Under the pieces are notes generated by a model. It saw only the letters and a program-made list of their open reading frames with translations, was not told the origin of the DNA and did not search any database. The position numbers and the translations under genes were made by a program. DNA of 64,000 bases, from the NCBI GenBank assembly GCA_963815375.1, contig CAWFGX010000001.1, forward strand, positions 248,001-312,000, read 5' to 3'. Of the stretch, positions 43,848-52,571 are shown in pieces (position 1 is the first letter of the stretch; every line of letters starts with the position of its first letter). This DNA is from JASHPR01 sp963815375. GTDB taxonomy: Bacteria; Actinomycetota; Actinomycetes; Streptosporangiales; Streptosporangiaceae.

Positions 43848-44861
43848 TCAGCGCAGTGCGCCAGTGAGGTGGAGGCCGATGGCCGCGGCGGCTAGCTGGG
43901 CGGGTACGAGTACTGACCCGATGGCGGTGAACTGCCAGGCGCTGAGGACGGTGCTAGCGTCGCGGGCGATCCGCCGGCAGATCAAGGTGGCGACCGAGCC
44001 GGTGAGCAGCAGGCCCGGGCCGATGGCGGTGGCCAAGATGGCGGCCCACAGCCCGGCCATCCCGGCCGGGCGGAGCGCCGCGGCGGCGGGCAGGTTGCTG
44101 GCCGCGCAGGCCAGCGCGGAGACGGCGATGAGCTGGGCGGCCAGGCCGCCGCGCAGCGTGAGGCCTCCGGCGAGGATGGCACGGATCGCGGAGGCCGCGG
44201 CGAACATGGGGAGCAGGTCGAGCGCGGCACGGCTGGACGGCCTGGCGCTGGACGCGCCAGGAGGACCAGTCCCGGCCCGGGCCAGCCATCCGGACAGTGA
44301 CCCGACGGTGACCGCGACAACCAGCAGCCACGCCAGCCACGAGCCCCGCAGGTAGGCCAGCGCGGGAAGCGGTGCCCGGCCGAGCAGGAGCAGACTGGTG
44401 ATATTAGAGGTGGGCAGGAGGAACGAGGCGGCGTTGGCGGTGATCGCGACCGCGACGGCGAGCCGACCGGCGGACATGCCATGGCGGCGGGCCGCCTCCA
44501 GCGCGACCGGCATGGCCACGACGACCGCGACATCGAGATTGATCAGCCCGCTGAGCAGGGCGGTGAACGCCAGGACCGAAGCTGCGGCCATGGCGCGCGG
44601 CGCGTGGTCGCGGATCAGGAACCTGGCCAGCGCGCCGAACACTCCGAGCCGGCCGGCCAGCGCCGACCCGGCGATGATCGCGGCCAGGGTCGCGAACGGC
44701 CCGAGTGTTGCCCTCGCGGCCGGCAGCAGGTCCTGGGGCCGCAGGCAGGCCGCGGCGGCCGTGAGGATGACGGCAGCCGTCCACAGCAGCAGCGGCAGTC
44801 GGTCTCGACGTGACGTGATCCTGGCAGATATTTCAGGCTTCTGGGACGTAATCGTATGCAT
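43848..44861 (-). CDS. SLC13/ArsB-type membrane transporter
   Basis: A 337-residue polytopic protein of the ion-transporter superfamily. About ten helices can be seen, including LLLWTAAVILTAAAACLRPQ, LGPFATLAAIIAGSALAGRL, AAASVLAFTALLSGLINLDV, VAITANAASFLLPTSNITSL, WLLVVAVTVGSLSGWLARAG and LLTGSVATLICRRIARD. The motifs LLNLDV-like GLINLDVAVVVAMP and PTSNITSLLLLGRA correspond to the two hairpin regions of ArsB/NhaD transporters (SNI/TNI). Substrate may be an anion or arsenite; not determinable. Divergent from a MerR regulator that may control it. Confidence 0.75.
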   Translation of the reverse strand: MHTITSQKPEISARITSRRDRLPLLLWTAAVILTAAAACLRPQDLLPAARATLGPFATLAAIIAGSALAGRLGVFGALARFLIRDHAPRAMAAASVLAFTALLSGLINLDVAVVVAMPVALEAARRHGMSAGRLAVAVAITANAASFLLPTSNITSLLLLGRAPLPALAYLRGSWLAWLLVVAVTVGSLSGWLARAGTGPPGASSARPSSRAALDLLPMFAAASAIRAILAGGLTLRGGLAAQLIAVSALACAASNLPAAAALRPAGMAGLWAAILATAIGPGLLLTGSVATLICRRIARDASTVLSAWQFTAIGSVLVPAQLAAAAIGLHLTGALR

Positions 44862-44937
44862 GCCTCCTCACATGTTGCTGAATTCGCTGGTAGATGGTGA
44901 TCGCGGCAGTCAGGCCGCCCGGCTATGATGTTACACG

Positions 44938-45399
44938 ATGATGTCAGATCCTGATCGAGACCGCGATGACGAGCTGATGGCCATCCCCCGGCTCGCCGAG
45001 CGCATTGGGGTCACTCCCCGGGTGCTGCGGTACTGGGAAGAGCAACAGCTGATCAGCCCTACACGCGAGCACGGCAAGCTGCGCTACTCCCCGCGCGACC
45101 TGGCCATCGCCGCGCTGATCCGGCGGCTCCTGGACGCCGGCGCCGGCGTCGAGGGAATCCGGATGCTCAAGCGGCTCGCCGAGCGCGACATCCGACGCGC
45201 CACCGCCACCGGCGAGGAAGCCGCGCTCGCCGAGGAGGCGCTGCGGATCTTGTACCAGCGCAAGGCCTTCCGCGAGGAAACCGGCATGGATGAAGAGCAC
45301 TATCCCGAAGGCAGGCCGCCACCCCCGCCGCCCCCGCCCCGCGGGCCGCACCAGCCGTCACACGGACCCGGAGCTCGCGGCAAGCCCAGGCGTCCATAG
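44938..45399 (+). CDS. MerR-family regulator
   Basis: A 153-residue protein. Winged helix AIPRLAERIGVTPRVLRYWE, EQQLISPTREHGKLRYSPRD followed by IAALIRRLLDAGAGVEGIRM and a long helix ending in a polyproline, basic tail (about 125-153). It lacks the paired cysteines of metal sensors and looks closer to HspR/GlnR-like members. TATGAT about nine bases upstream suggests a nearly leaderless transcript. It is divergent from the SLC13-type gene with a 76-base gap and probably regulates it. Confidence 0.8.
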   Translation: MMSDPDRDRDDELMAIPRLAERIGVTPRVLRYWEEQQLISPTREHGKLRYSPRDLAIAALIRRLLDAGAGVEGIRMLKRLAERDIRRATATGEEAALAEEALRILYQRKAFREETGMDEEHYPEGRPPPPPPPPRGPHQPSHGPGARGKPRRP

Positions 45400-45744
45400 C
45401 ACAGCCCCGCCATCGTCCCTGCTGCCGCACCTACCCCTGCGCGGTCCAGAGCCAGTCCGCCGTCTGCTCGCGCCGACGGCGAGCCGGGCGAAACCGTGCA
45501 CTGCCCTGCCGGACCAGCGCCGCGCAGGTCGCTGGCGACCCGCCGGAACCGGCGAGACGGCCGACCTGTCACCTGCTCGCTAGCCGCTAGCGCTGCGACG
45601 CGCAGCCCGCTGCGCCACGTACGTACCGAGTTCTCGGCCTGAAGGTGCCTCCCCGAACAAGCCGGCAGGTCGCATTCCCCGGTGCGTGGGTGATGCCCGG
45701 CGGGTTGAAAGACCGGAGCCGCAGAGCTTTGCTCAGGTCCATGC
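45400..45744. other. intergenic, no gene recognised
   Basis: About 345 bases after the MerR gene, before the second repeat copy; nothing recognised. Confidence 0.4.
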
Positions 45745-45869
45745 GAGATACATCGCAGGTCTACCGGAGGTCAATCACTCCATGTCACCGCGAGCCTCTG
45801 GCAAAGCCTCCTCACCAGACGCTGACACACCAGGCTCGTGCGATCCGTCACGATCTTCAGCACTGTCCC
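45745..45869 (+). repeat. imperfect 125-bp direct repeat, copy 2
   Basis: Same orientation and length as 43632-43757; see that entry. It closes the transporter-MerR segment on the right. Confidence 0.55.
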
Positions 45870-45956
45870 AGGCGCCGTGAACGCGCCCAGCTTGCAGCGA
45901 CGCTAGCAGGTGATATTACGGAACGTATCTGCCGCCTGGGCGAACGACCGTCGCCC

Positions 45957-46242
45957 ATGTTTGCTCCATGTTTGCTCGGATGTCGCGGTACGGGCCGGTA
46001 GCGGCCGACATCACACGGCACCCGCTCTCGTCGCCCTGCCGTACAGCCCGGCAGGTCGCGGTACGTCGCGGCACATAATGATACGAGGTAGACGAGTGAA
46101 ATCGAACAGAGCAGCGGACTCTTAATCCGCGGGTTCGGGGTTCAAGTCCCTGGCGGCGCACCCGTCCTGAACTGGCGTTATATCGATTTTGACCGGCCTC
46201 GTGAAGGCCGTTCCGGTGCCATGTTTGCTCCACGTTTGCTCG
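45957..46242 (+). other. attP/attL-like site: tandem 11-bp repeats on both sides of a tRNA 3' fragment
   Basis: ATGTTTGCTCC-ATGTTTGCTCG at 45957-45978 and ATGTTTGCTCC-ACGTTTGCTCG at 46221-46242, same orientation and order, 264 bases apart. In between lies the 3' half of a tRNA-Lys gene. Short direct repeats on both sides of a tRNA core are the arm-type integrase binding sites of integrative elements. No integrase gene is adjacent. Confidence 0.65.
46108..46160 (+). tRNA. tRNA-Lys(CTT) 3' fragment (attachment core)
   Basis: AGAGCAGCGGACTCTTAATC, then the variable loop, T-loop GGTTCAAGTCC and acceptor strand GGCGGCGCA. Anticodon CTT is at 46121-46123 within the stem GCGGA/TCCGC. The 5' acceptor strand and D-arm are absent, so it is not a functional tRNA but the duplicated end left by integration. 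Confidence 0.75.
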
Positions 46243-46965
46243 TGAGTCCAGACCTAGTCGTCCGGGCATGTCAGATTCGGCCGCGGCGGAGGTCCTTGCT
46301 CGACCCGGCTGGCTGGGTGCCTTCGCTGGAAGCTGGGTCCCGGACCCCCTGCCGATGTTGTCACGCAGCGTGAAACGGGGTGGTGGAGCGAGGTCGCGAG
46401 GTACTGCATCGGCTGGGGGGCGCGGCAGGTCAGGCACGTCGTCTTGGTGCGCCTGGCGGCTGAGGGATATTTCTCAAGCTTTGGCGCTGGCGGACGGCCA
46501 GGGCCTCTTGGGCGAATCCGCTGGGCGCCGCGACTGCCGCAGTCCCCGCCGGAACGCGGTCCCCCGCGCTGCCGCCGCGCAGGATCCCGGCCAGGAAACA
46601 TGACAGGTCCGCCGGAGGCATATCGGAGGTAGCCCAGGCGTGTCGGCGATCTTGTAATCCCTCAGCTTTGAGGGCGTGGGTGCCGAGAGTGTGTCACCCT
46701 TATGCGGCGTAATTGTATTCGTGGATCAGCTGCCGGACCGGCCCCGGCGCAGAACGCGCATACCGGGTACTCGCCCAGGCAGATACGGCTAACAGCCGGG
46801 CCGGGCGCCCGGGGACGGTGGATAACCGGCGTCCGCGGCGGTCACGCCTGCACAGCACCGTCGTGGCCGCGCCGACCCGCACAGTGCCGACAGCGCCATG
46901 ACCTAGGCTCGGTGCACCCCGCCTGCTCGGGCATGACACATCACGGTGCGCTGGGTAGCGACCGG
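46243..46965. other. no recognisable gene
   Basis: About 720 bases to the next gene. The minus strand near 46700-46760 reads PVRQLIHEYNYAA before a stop, which might be a transposase tail, but nothing else supports it. Confidence 0.4.
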
Positions 46966-48531
46966 TCAAGATGCTGCTGAAGGGTCTGCGGCGGGGATGG
47001 TCGCCCCGTGGCATGCGCTGTACGGCTCCGCTGAGCCGCACGGGCAGTCCTGGTCGTCGGTGACAGCGCCGACCGGGTGGAGCCAGCCAGGGGCGGCGGA
47101 GCCGTCCGCATAGCCGGCGCGGCGGTCCACCGGGAACAGGCGGACCCGGCCTCCGTCATCGGGCTGGGTGAAGAACACGACGCGCTCCGCAAGGCTGCTG
47201 GCATCCCCGAACCCGTAGCGGTCGAGGATCGCGTGGTCCACGAAGACGCGCCGGGCTCCGTTTCCGGAGGTGCCGATATGAAGTTCGAGACGCTCTGGGT
47301 GGCAGGTGACCTTCTCTACTATCCCGCATGTCCAGCAAGGCTCATTAGGCAGCGGGATCTCCCGCGCGTGACCAGGGTTGACGCAGGCTCCCTCGTCGCA
47401 GGCATACGCCAGTTCCGCGCCCTCGGCTGGGGCGTGGATGAACGCGGTGTAGGCGATCCGGTGCACGTCGACCAGGCTCGCGTCGTCGGGGAAGAAGAAC
47501 CCGAACGGGTTCGCCCAGTCCTGCTGGACGCTCTCAGTGACTGCCCGGCCGCTGGCCTGCTCAAGTAGTGCGCGCGCCTGATCCGGGGACAGGTATATCC
47601 CGAGATCCCGTGGCTCCACGCATTCCCCGCTGGTGACCGGCTGTCCACCTGCTTCCTCCGCTTTACCGTTTTCATCGGCGGGATCATGAAGGACTGCAGG
47701 CGGGACCGGCTCGGCGGATGCCTCCCATCCGCACGTCTCGCACACCTTCATCCAGCTGCCATCCCCGGTGTGTTCGGCTCGGAGCTGATAGGAAGCGCAG
47801 ATCGGGCACCGCTGGGGCGTGCCGAGGTGGTGGCGGTTCACCGCGACGATGAACGCCTCGACGGTCTGGCTGACCACCGACAAGGCGATCTGCGCGTCGG
47901 GCCGGCTGGCGGAGCGGGCGTGGGTCAGCCACGCGACATAGTTCCAGGTCTTCTCGCTGAGCGCCTTCAGCAGCGTCCGCAGCTGCTGGGCGCTGCTGCC
48001 CGCGGCCACCGACCCGGCGCACACGCTCGCCCATGCTTTGAAGTTGCCCTGCTGCAGGTCGGCAGCGCCAGCGTCTGTCTGGTACCCCAGGCTGGCGAGC
48101 TTGGCCGCCAGGGTCAGCAGCGTCTCGCGCAGTCGCATGCCGACGGCCTGGAAGTCCTCTACTTCCCTGGCCCGGTCCAGGCTCTCGCTCGCCACGTCCA
48201 GTCGACGGGCGACCTCCAGCACCCAGCTGCCCTGACGCGCGGCCGGGAGCGGCCGGCTCGCCATCACCCGGCTCATCAACCCGATATGGAAGGACAAGGC
48301 AATGTCCATGCTCTTGATCTGGTCCTGGCTGTAAAGGTTCACCGGGTTAGTGATCACCCACCAGCGGCCATCACTGGTATGGGCGTCCCAGACGTCATAC
48401 TGGCCGCCGAGGACGTACTCGCTGGTGAGCTTCTCCACGTGCTCGATCTCGAAGTCATCCCCCGACTGGGAGCGCAGATACTCCTCGATCTGCCGCCGTT
48501 CGTGCGCTGGCGTCTCCATGGCGTCAAGCAT
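46966..48531 (-). CDS. large protein with zinc ribbon, HNH-like knuckle and SEC-C motif
   Basis: About 521 residues from ATG 48531. Residues 1-90 include EYLRSQSGDDFEIEHVEKLT and YDVWDAHTSDGRWWVITNPV; a helical middle follows (about 90-270). Then come a zinc ribbon CPICASYQLRAEHTGDG with CETCGWE, a knuckle ACDEGACVNPGHAREI like the C-terminal part of HNH nucleases, a CWTCG pair, and a C-terminal SEC-C motif CPCGSAEPYSACHG. I do not recognise the protein as a whole. The combination suggests nucleic-acid binding or a nuclease, possibly defence-related since it sits among integrative-element sites. Function unproven. No operon partner. Confidence 0.6.
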   Translation of the reverse strand: MLDAMETPAHERRQIEEYLRSQSGDDFEIEHVEKLTSEYVLGGQYDVWDAHTSDGRWWVITNPVNLYSQDQIKSMDIALSFHIGLMSRVMASRPLPAARQGSWVLEVARRLDVASESLDRAREVEDFQAVGMRLRETLLTLAAKLASLGYQTDAGAADLQQGNFKAWASVCAGSVAAGSSAQQLRTLLKALSEKTWNYVAWLTHARSASRPDAQIALSVVSQTVEAFIVAVNRHHLGTPQRCPICASYQLRAEHTGDGSWMKVCETCGWEASAEPVPPAVLHDPADENGKAEEAGGQPVTSGECVEPRDLGIYLSPDQARALLEQASGRAVTESVQQDWANPFGFFFPDDASLVDVHRIAYTAFIHAPAEGAELAYACDEGACVNPGHAREIPLPNEPCWTCGIVEKVTCHPERLELHIGTSGNGARRVFVDHAILDRYGFGDASSLAERVVFFTQPDDGGRVRLFPVDRRAGYADGSAAPGWLHPVGAVTDDQDCPCGSAEPYSACHGATIPAADPSAAS

Positions 48532-48886
48532 GCCAGCAGCCACCACCGGCAACCGCTGTGAACAAGGGCCAGTCGGCAGCGAAGCGCCGGTGTGACAGGG
48601 AGCCGGACAAGATCCACGGTCATGGCGGCACAGCCGCCCACCCGGGTGCCCCGGGCCGGGTCGTGTCCGTAGGCCGTCGGGATGTACGGCCGACGTCCCC
48701 CGTGCGGTGCTCAGGACCGGCCGCAGTCTTGGCACGCGGGGCAGCTGGGGCACGAGCGCACTGGCGGTTATGGCTCAGAGAATCAGGTCGCGCTGGTGTG
48801 CTGGCTTTCCGTAGTGTGGCGGGTTGCGGCGTCATATCGGGGCTGACGCCCGCCAGGGGGCATAAAGATGCGCTTGGGAGCACCGA
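48532..48886. other. intergenic, no gene recognised
   Basis: About 355 bases between the SEC-C gene and the ATPase fragment; it holds the promoter of the former, not identified. Confidence 0.4.
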
Positions 48887-48994
48887 ATGCAGGTTGTTGC
48901 GCTTCACGTGGCGAGGTTTCGCGGCTGGCGTGAGATGACCCTGAAGCCTGCAGGGCACGTGCTGGTTGTCGGTGAGTCGCCGCCAGCGCGGTAG
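48887..48994 (+). pseudogene. N-terminal fragment of an AAA/OLD-like ATPase
   Basis: Thirty-five codons, VVALHVARFRGWREMTLKPA then GHVLVVGESPPAR and a stop. This is the start of an SMC/OLD-type ATPase (strand-RFRGWR-strand-GHVLVVGE) just reaching the Walker A region, where the glycine-lysine part is lost. The rest of the gene is gone. Confidence 0.5.
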
Positions 48995-49049
48995 TCCGTG
49001 GCCCGTGGAAAACCAGCGACGTTATCCGGCGGTTGTTGCGCCAGCCCGG

Positions 49050-49859
49050 TTATCCGGCGGGCTTGCGGGCCAGCCAAACCGTACGGCTGGTGCGGACCGT
49101 CAGGTCGTCGCGGGCGGACAGGGCCGGGACCAGGGCATTGAGCTCCGCGATGTCACCGGCACTGAGCTTGTCCTCAAGGCCGTGCCGGGCGCGGCTGAGG
49201 GTGACCATGGCGTAGCGGCTCACGGAGGCGGCCATCGGCGAGCCCGGCGGCGGCTGCAGTGCGATCGCGAAGCGGCGTTCGGACTCGACCGCGAACCCGG
49301 CTTCGGCGAAACGGGCAGGCCAGTCCTCATGCATGTGCATGCCGGCCTCGTCACGACCCCGCGCCATGGCAGTGTGGATCCGCTCCTCGAGCGCCGCGCC
49401 CGCCGGGTCGGTGAGAAAACGCGGGAACGACTCCAGCTCCGTGACCGCGAGCAGTCCTCCTGGGCGCAGCATCTGGTAGATCTGCGCGACCGCGCGTGCG
49501 GGATCGCCCATGTGGTGCAGCGAGTTGGCGGCCCACACTAGGTCGGCGGTCTTCAGGCCATCAGGCCATGGCTGATCGAGGTCGGCTTGGACGGTGCGGA
49601 TCCGGTCGGCGAGACCGGACGCGCGGGCCTTGTCCTGGATGTGCTTCAGCATCTCCTCGTCGACGTCCAGCGCGATCACCTCGGCGTCCGGCAAATGCCT
49701 GGCTAGCGCCAGTGTGCCGGTGCCCGTGCCTGCTCCCACGTCGATGACGCGGGCTCGTTCCGTGAGGCTTGCCGAGACCCATTCGGCTACCTCCCGGTGG
49801 TACTCGCTGAGGACCTCCGCGTCGAGGTCGAGCAGGTCAGCCATGTGTTCGTGTGCCAT
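49050..49859 (-). CDS. class I SAM-dependent methyltransferase
   Basis: A 269-residue methyltransferase (type 11/25). Motif I VIDVGAGTGTGTLALARHLP, motif II VIALDVDEEMLKHIQDKARA, motif III IRTVQADLDQPWPDG, motif IV ADLVWAANSLHHMGDPARAV and GGLLAVTELESFPRFL are all intact; the C-terminal lid ends VRTSRTVWLARKPAG. Acceptor unknown. It is divergent from an XRE-cupin regulator with a 48-base gap, the usual arrangement for a small-molecule methyltransferase controlled by its neighbour. Confidence 0.85.
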   Translation of the reverse strand: MAHEHMADLLDLDAEVLSEYHREVAEWVSASLTERARVIDVGAGTGTGTLALARHLPDAEVIALDVDEEMLKHIQDKARASGLADRIRTVQADLDQPWPDGLKTADLVWAANSLHHMGDPARAVAQIYQMLRPGGLLAVTELESFPRFLTDPAGAALEERIHTAMARGRDEAGMHMHEDWPARFAEAGFAVESERRFAIALQPPPGSPMAASVSRYAMVTLSRARHGLEDKLSAGDIAELNALVPALSARDDLTVRTSRTVWLARKPAG

Positions 49860-49907
49860 GTCCTCGACGGTACCGGTCGCTTGCCACTACGGCATACACT
49901 CTTGCGT

Positions 49908-50504
49908 ATGAAGCAAGACGCCGATCTGGACGCTCTTGTCCGGCAGCGCATCCGGGGTCTGCGCACGTCGCTGAGCTGGTCGCTGGACGAGCTTGCTGCC
50001 CGGAGCTACCTGAGCCCGTCCACGCTGAGCCGGATCGAGACCGGTCACCGGCGGATTGCCCTGGATCAGCTCACGCCGATCGCGAGGGCACTCGGCACCA
50101 CGCTTGACCAGCTGGTGGAGTCCGACGACGACGCCGACGTGGTGATTAGGCCGTTCCGGGACGAGGCACGTGGCATGACGACCTGGCTGCTGTCGCGGAC
50201 CGGTGCGCCGCAGGGCATGACGATCGCGAAGCTGCGGGTGACCAGGAAGGTGCCTGCCAGGCTGCGCGTCCACCCGGGCCGAGACTGGTTCACCGTCCTG
50301 TCCGGCACCATCGTGCTGCGGCTGGGCGAGCGGACCATCCTCGTCCGGGCCGGCGAGGCGGCCGAGTTCTCCACGATGGTGCCGCATGCGTTCGGCGTGC
50401 GAGAGGAAGCCGCGGAGATCCTGTGCATCCTCGACCACGACGGCACGCGCACCCACCTGGGGCCTGGCGGCCTCTTCCCCGAGACCGGCTCCGAGGAGGA
50501 CTGA
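49908..50504 (+). CDS. XRE-cupin transcriptional regulator
   Basis: A 198-residue repressor-type protein. Helix-turn-helix LVRQRIRGLRTSLSWSLDEL, AARSYLSPSTLSRIETGHRR and ALDQLTPIARALGTTLDQLV (residues 8-70), then a cupin barrel: LRVHPGRDWFTVLSGTIVLR, ERTILVRAGEAAEFSTMVPH and AFGVREEAAEILCILD. The cupin would bind a small effector. ATG 49908 is seven bases after TACACT, so the mRNA is probably leaderless. CATAC...GTATG around the start may be its own operator. It likely controls the divergent methyltransferase. Confidence 0.85.
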   Translation: MKQDADLDALVRQRIRGLRTSLSWSLDELAARSYLSPSTLSRIETGHRRIALDQLTPIARALGTTLDQLVESDDDADVVIRPFRDEARGMTTWLLSRTGAPQGMTIAKLRVTRKVPARLRVHPGRDWFTVLSGTIVLRLGERTILVRAGEAAEFSTMVPHAFGVREEAAEILCILDHDGTRTHLGPGGLFPETGSEED

Positions 50505-50569
50505 CCAGCCCCGGAGCGCCACCGGGCTGGCCACACTGGTTGGACTAGCGGGCCGTTTTCGCAGGTGGT

Positions 50570-50640
50570 GGCAGGTGTTGGGTTCGAACTTGCGTAGGCT
50601 GAGCCGGACTCAGCCGACGGTTTTACAGACCGCTTGCTCA
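50570..50640 (-). tRNA. tRNA-Tyr(GTA) 3' fragment
   Basis: On the minus strand: anticodon stem-loop CGGTCTGTAAAACCG (anticodon GTA at 50626-50624), long variable arm GGCTGAGTCCGGCTCAGCC, T-loop GTTCGAAC and acceptor strand CACCTGCC-ACC. The 5' acceptor and D-arm are not present upstream and the T-stem pairs poorly. A class II tRNA 3' end left by an integration event, not a working gene. Confidence 0.65.
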
Positions 50641-50778
50641 TAGCCTATGCAAGCCGTCGGGCGGATCTCCTCTTGTCCGCGTTCTGAGGCACCCCGCTTA
50701 GTTGCATGCGGAATTAACCATTGGCTTTCGCACATTTGGATCAGCGAGAGGGTGCGGTCTCCTCGGCGTTCTCGCCGT

Positions 50779-51012
50779 CTACTGTGCAGTCGGCCCGGGT
50801 GTCCATGTACTGGAGGACAGCTGGAAGTGCGGCGTCAGTTCAGCCTTGCGCCGTTCGCGATCGAGCGCAAAGGTGTCAGCCGCCGCATCCGCCGACAGCG
50901 CCGCCGCCTTCGCCGCCAGCCGCGATGTGGCAGCCGACGTCTCAGCTGCCCGCGTGGACCGCCGCGCCCAGGCCAGTCCGGCAGCTGCCACGGAGCCGAG
51001 ATGACAGACACG
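50779..51012 (-). pseudogene. fragment of a paralogue of the 51086 membrane protein
   Basis: WARRSTRAAETSAATSRLAA, KAAALSADAAADTFALDRER and RKAELTPHFQLS repeat the pattern of the intact neighbour (RRSTKAAEVSAVASQRAADT ... RRTAELTPRFWLTC), then the frame stops. A tandem duplicate that lost its C-terminal two thirds and its membrane helix. Confidence 0.6.
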
Positions 51013-51085
51013 ATCAGTGCTGCCGCAGCCGCAGCGCCACCCTAGCCCGCTGCCGTCAGGCCATGAGATCAGCCCCGGAGTGGAG

Positions 51086-51805
51086 CTACACGGGACCACC
51101 AGCCTCGGCCGAGCCTGCGCGGTCCTCGCCAACCGTCACCTCGCATGGCACGGTCCACGTCAGCTCGCCGCGGCGGCAAATCAGCTCCAGCAGCAGGATG
51201 TCCCCCATCAGCTCCTTCCATTCCGCCAGTGACCACTCCAGCCACGACGGTGGCTGTGTGGACTCCAGCTGCCACCACGTCTGCTCCGCCACCCGCAGGT
51301 TTCGCGCCATCGCGGCCCGCTGCGTCACTCCGGTGGGCAGGATGTTTTCCAGCTCAGGGAACGTGGTGAACTGCCATCGCCCCCAAACTTGCGCGGCCAG
51401 CAGCTCGACCCGTGAGCCTGAGCCGATCTTCCGCTCCTTATCCCGGATGTTCACGGTGACCCAGTCGAGGCGCTCAAGTTCAAGCGGTCCCAGCAGGCGC
51501 AGGAAAAGGCGAAGTTTGCCTGACCCCGTCTCCGTCGGCGTGCACGTCAGCCAGAACCGCGGCGTCAGCTCAGCTGTGCGCCGCTGGCCGTCGAGCCGGG
51601 CCGTGTCGACCGCCGCATCCGCCGAACGCTTCGCATCGTCGGCCGATCGCTCCGCCGTATCAGCCGCCCGCTGCGAGGCCACTGCCGATACCTCAGCTGC
51701 CTTCGTCGACCTGCGGACATACAGCAGCCCAATGATTGCCGCCAGAGCTGAAATAGCTGCCACCGCAGCCGAGACGACCGACACGACCAGCGCTGCGACG
51801 GCCAT
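51086..51805 (-). CDS. membrane-anchored hypothetical protein
   Basis: A 239-residue protein. One N-terminal helix (AVAALVVSVVSAAVAAISAL-AAIIGLLYV), then an alanine-rich coiled coil (about 30-75), then a beta-rich soluble domain: TAELTPRFWLTCTPTETGSG, LRLFLRLLGPLELERLDWVT and VNIRDKERKIGSGSRVELLA. Such proteins are frequent in actinobacterial accessory regions, but no function is known. ATG 51805; a truncated sister lies immediately downstream. Confidence 0.6.
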   Translation of the reverse strand: MAVAALVVSVVSAAVAAISALAAIIGLLYVRRSTKAAEVSAVASQRAADTAERSADDAKRSADAAVDTARLDGQRRTAELTPRFWLTCTPTETGSGKLRLFLRLLGPLELERLDWVTVNIRDKERKIGSGSRVELLAAQVWGRWQFTTFPELENILPTGVTQRAAMARNLRVAEQTWWQLESTQPPSWLEWSLAEWKELMGDILLLELICRRGELTWTVPCEVTVGEDRAGSAEAGGPV

Positions 51806-51913
51806 GGGCGGCAGCGTAGTAAGCGTCCGGTGAGTGCGCGCATGAATGGCGGTAACGGTCGGCGCGGCCAGCCTCCCTGCCTAGCGCCGTCTGCGGGCCG
51901 GGTCGGTGGCGGC

Positions 51914-52220
51914 CTAGTGGTGTTGGAGGGCCTCGGTCGACGGCCGCGCGTATCGGAGCAGTGAGCGGTCCGACGTGTGCCCCGAGCGCACGTTGATCAT
52001 CAGCATTGACGTGCCGTTCTCGGCGGCATGGGTCAGCGCCGAATGCCGCAGCTGGTACAGCGTCGCGCCGCCGGAAGCTTCCTTGAACAGCGCCTCGGCG
52101 TGCCGGCAGCCCAGTCGGGCATGCCCGGACTCCGGATCGATGTGCGGCGGCGCCAGCTCAACCCTTGCCCGGCGCTCAGTAACAACGGCCCGGCCGTGCG
52201 CCCCTTCGGGGACCGCGGCA
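51914..52220 (-). pseudogene. tyrosine-recombinase (integrase) C-terminal remnant
   Basis: VVTERRARVELAPPHIDPES, GATLYQLRHSALTHAAENGT and SGHTSDRSLLRYARPSTEAL match the C-terminal catalytic part of actinobacterial integrases. The nucleophile Tyr (LLRYARPS) and the LRHSALTH arginine are present, but the box normally reading HQLR is YQLR, so a catalytic histidine is lost. Sequence before about 52220 is not integrase-like. Probably what is left of the enzyme that used one of the nearby tRNA attachment sites. Confidence 0.65.
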
Positions 52221-52571
52221 GCAGCCGACCGCTGAGCGGGCGGCTCAGCAGGCCGCAGACCGCTAGCGCGCAGGACGCCAGAGGCCGGGAGGCCGAGTTG
52301 AATCGCCAGTGGCAAGAGAACACCAAGCACGTGGGATGGCTTGAGGGCCTTCGATGCTGCACAGCAGATTCTGAAGCTGTCCAGGGCTTCGTCATGTTCC
52401 GATGGAGCCGCTGGCTGGGGCAGCCTGGCGGTCTTCACGGCCATGAAGGCACTTGAGATCCGGGTCGAAGCCGCAGAACCGCCAGCAGGTTCGTCACCGT
52501 CCGGCAGGTCAGTCGCGGCGGCCCACTTCCTGATAATGTATGACATGTCGCTATTCGGGTAGAGCCGGGCG

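Noticed and set aside
46700..46760. transposase C-terminus ending in HEYNYAA
   Set aside because: Fewer than 20 residues look familiar and the rest of the frame is unrelated; too weak to call.
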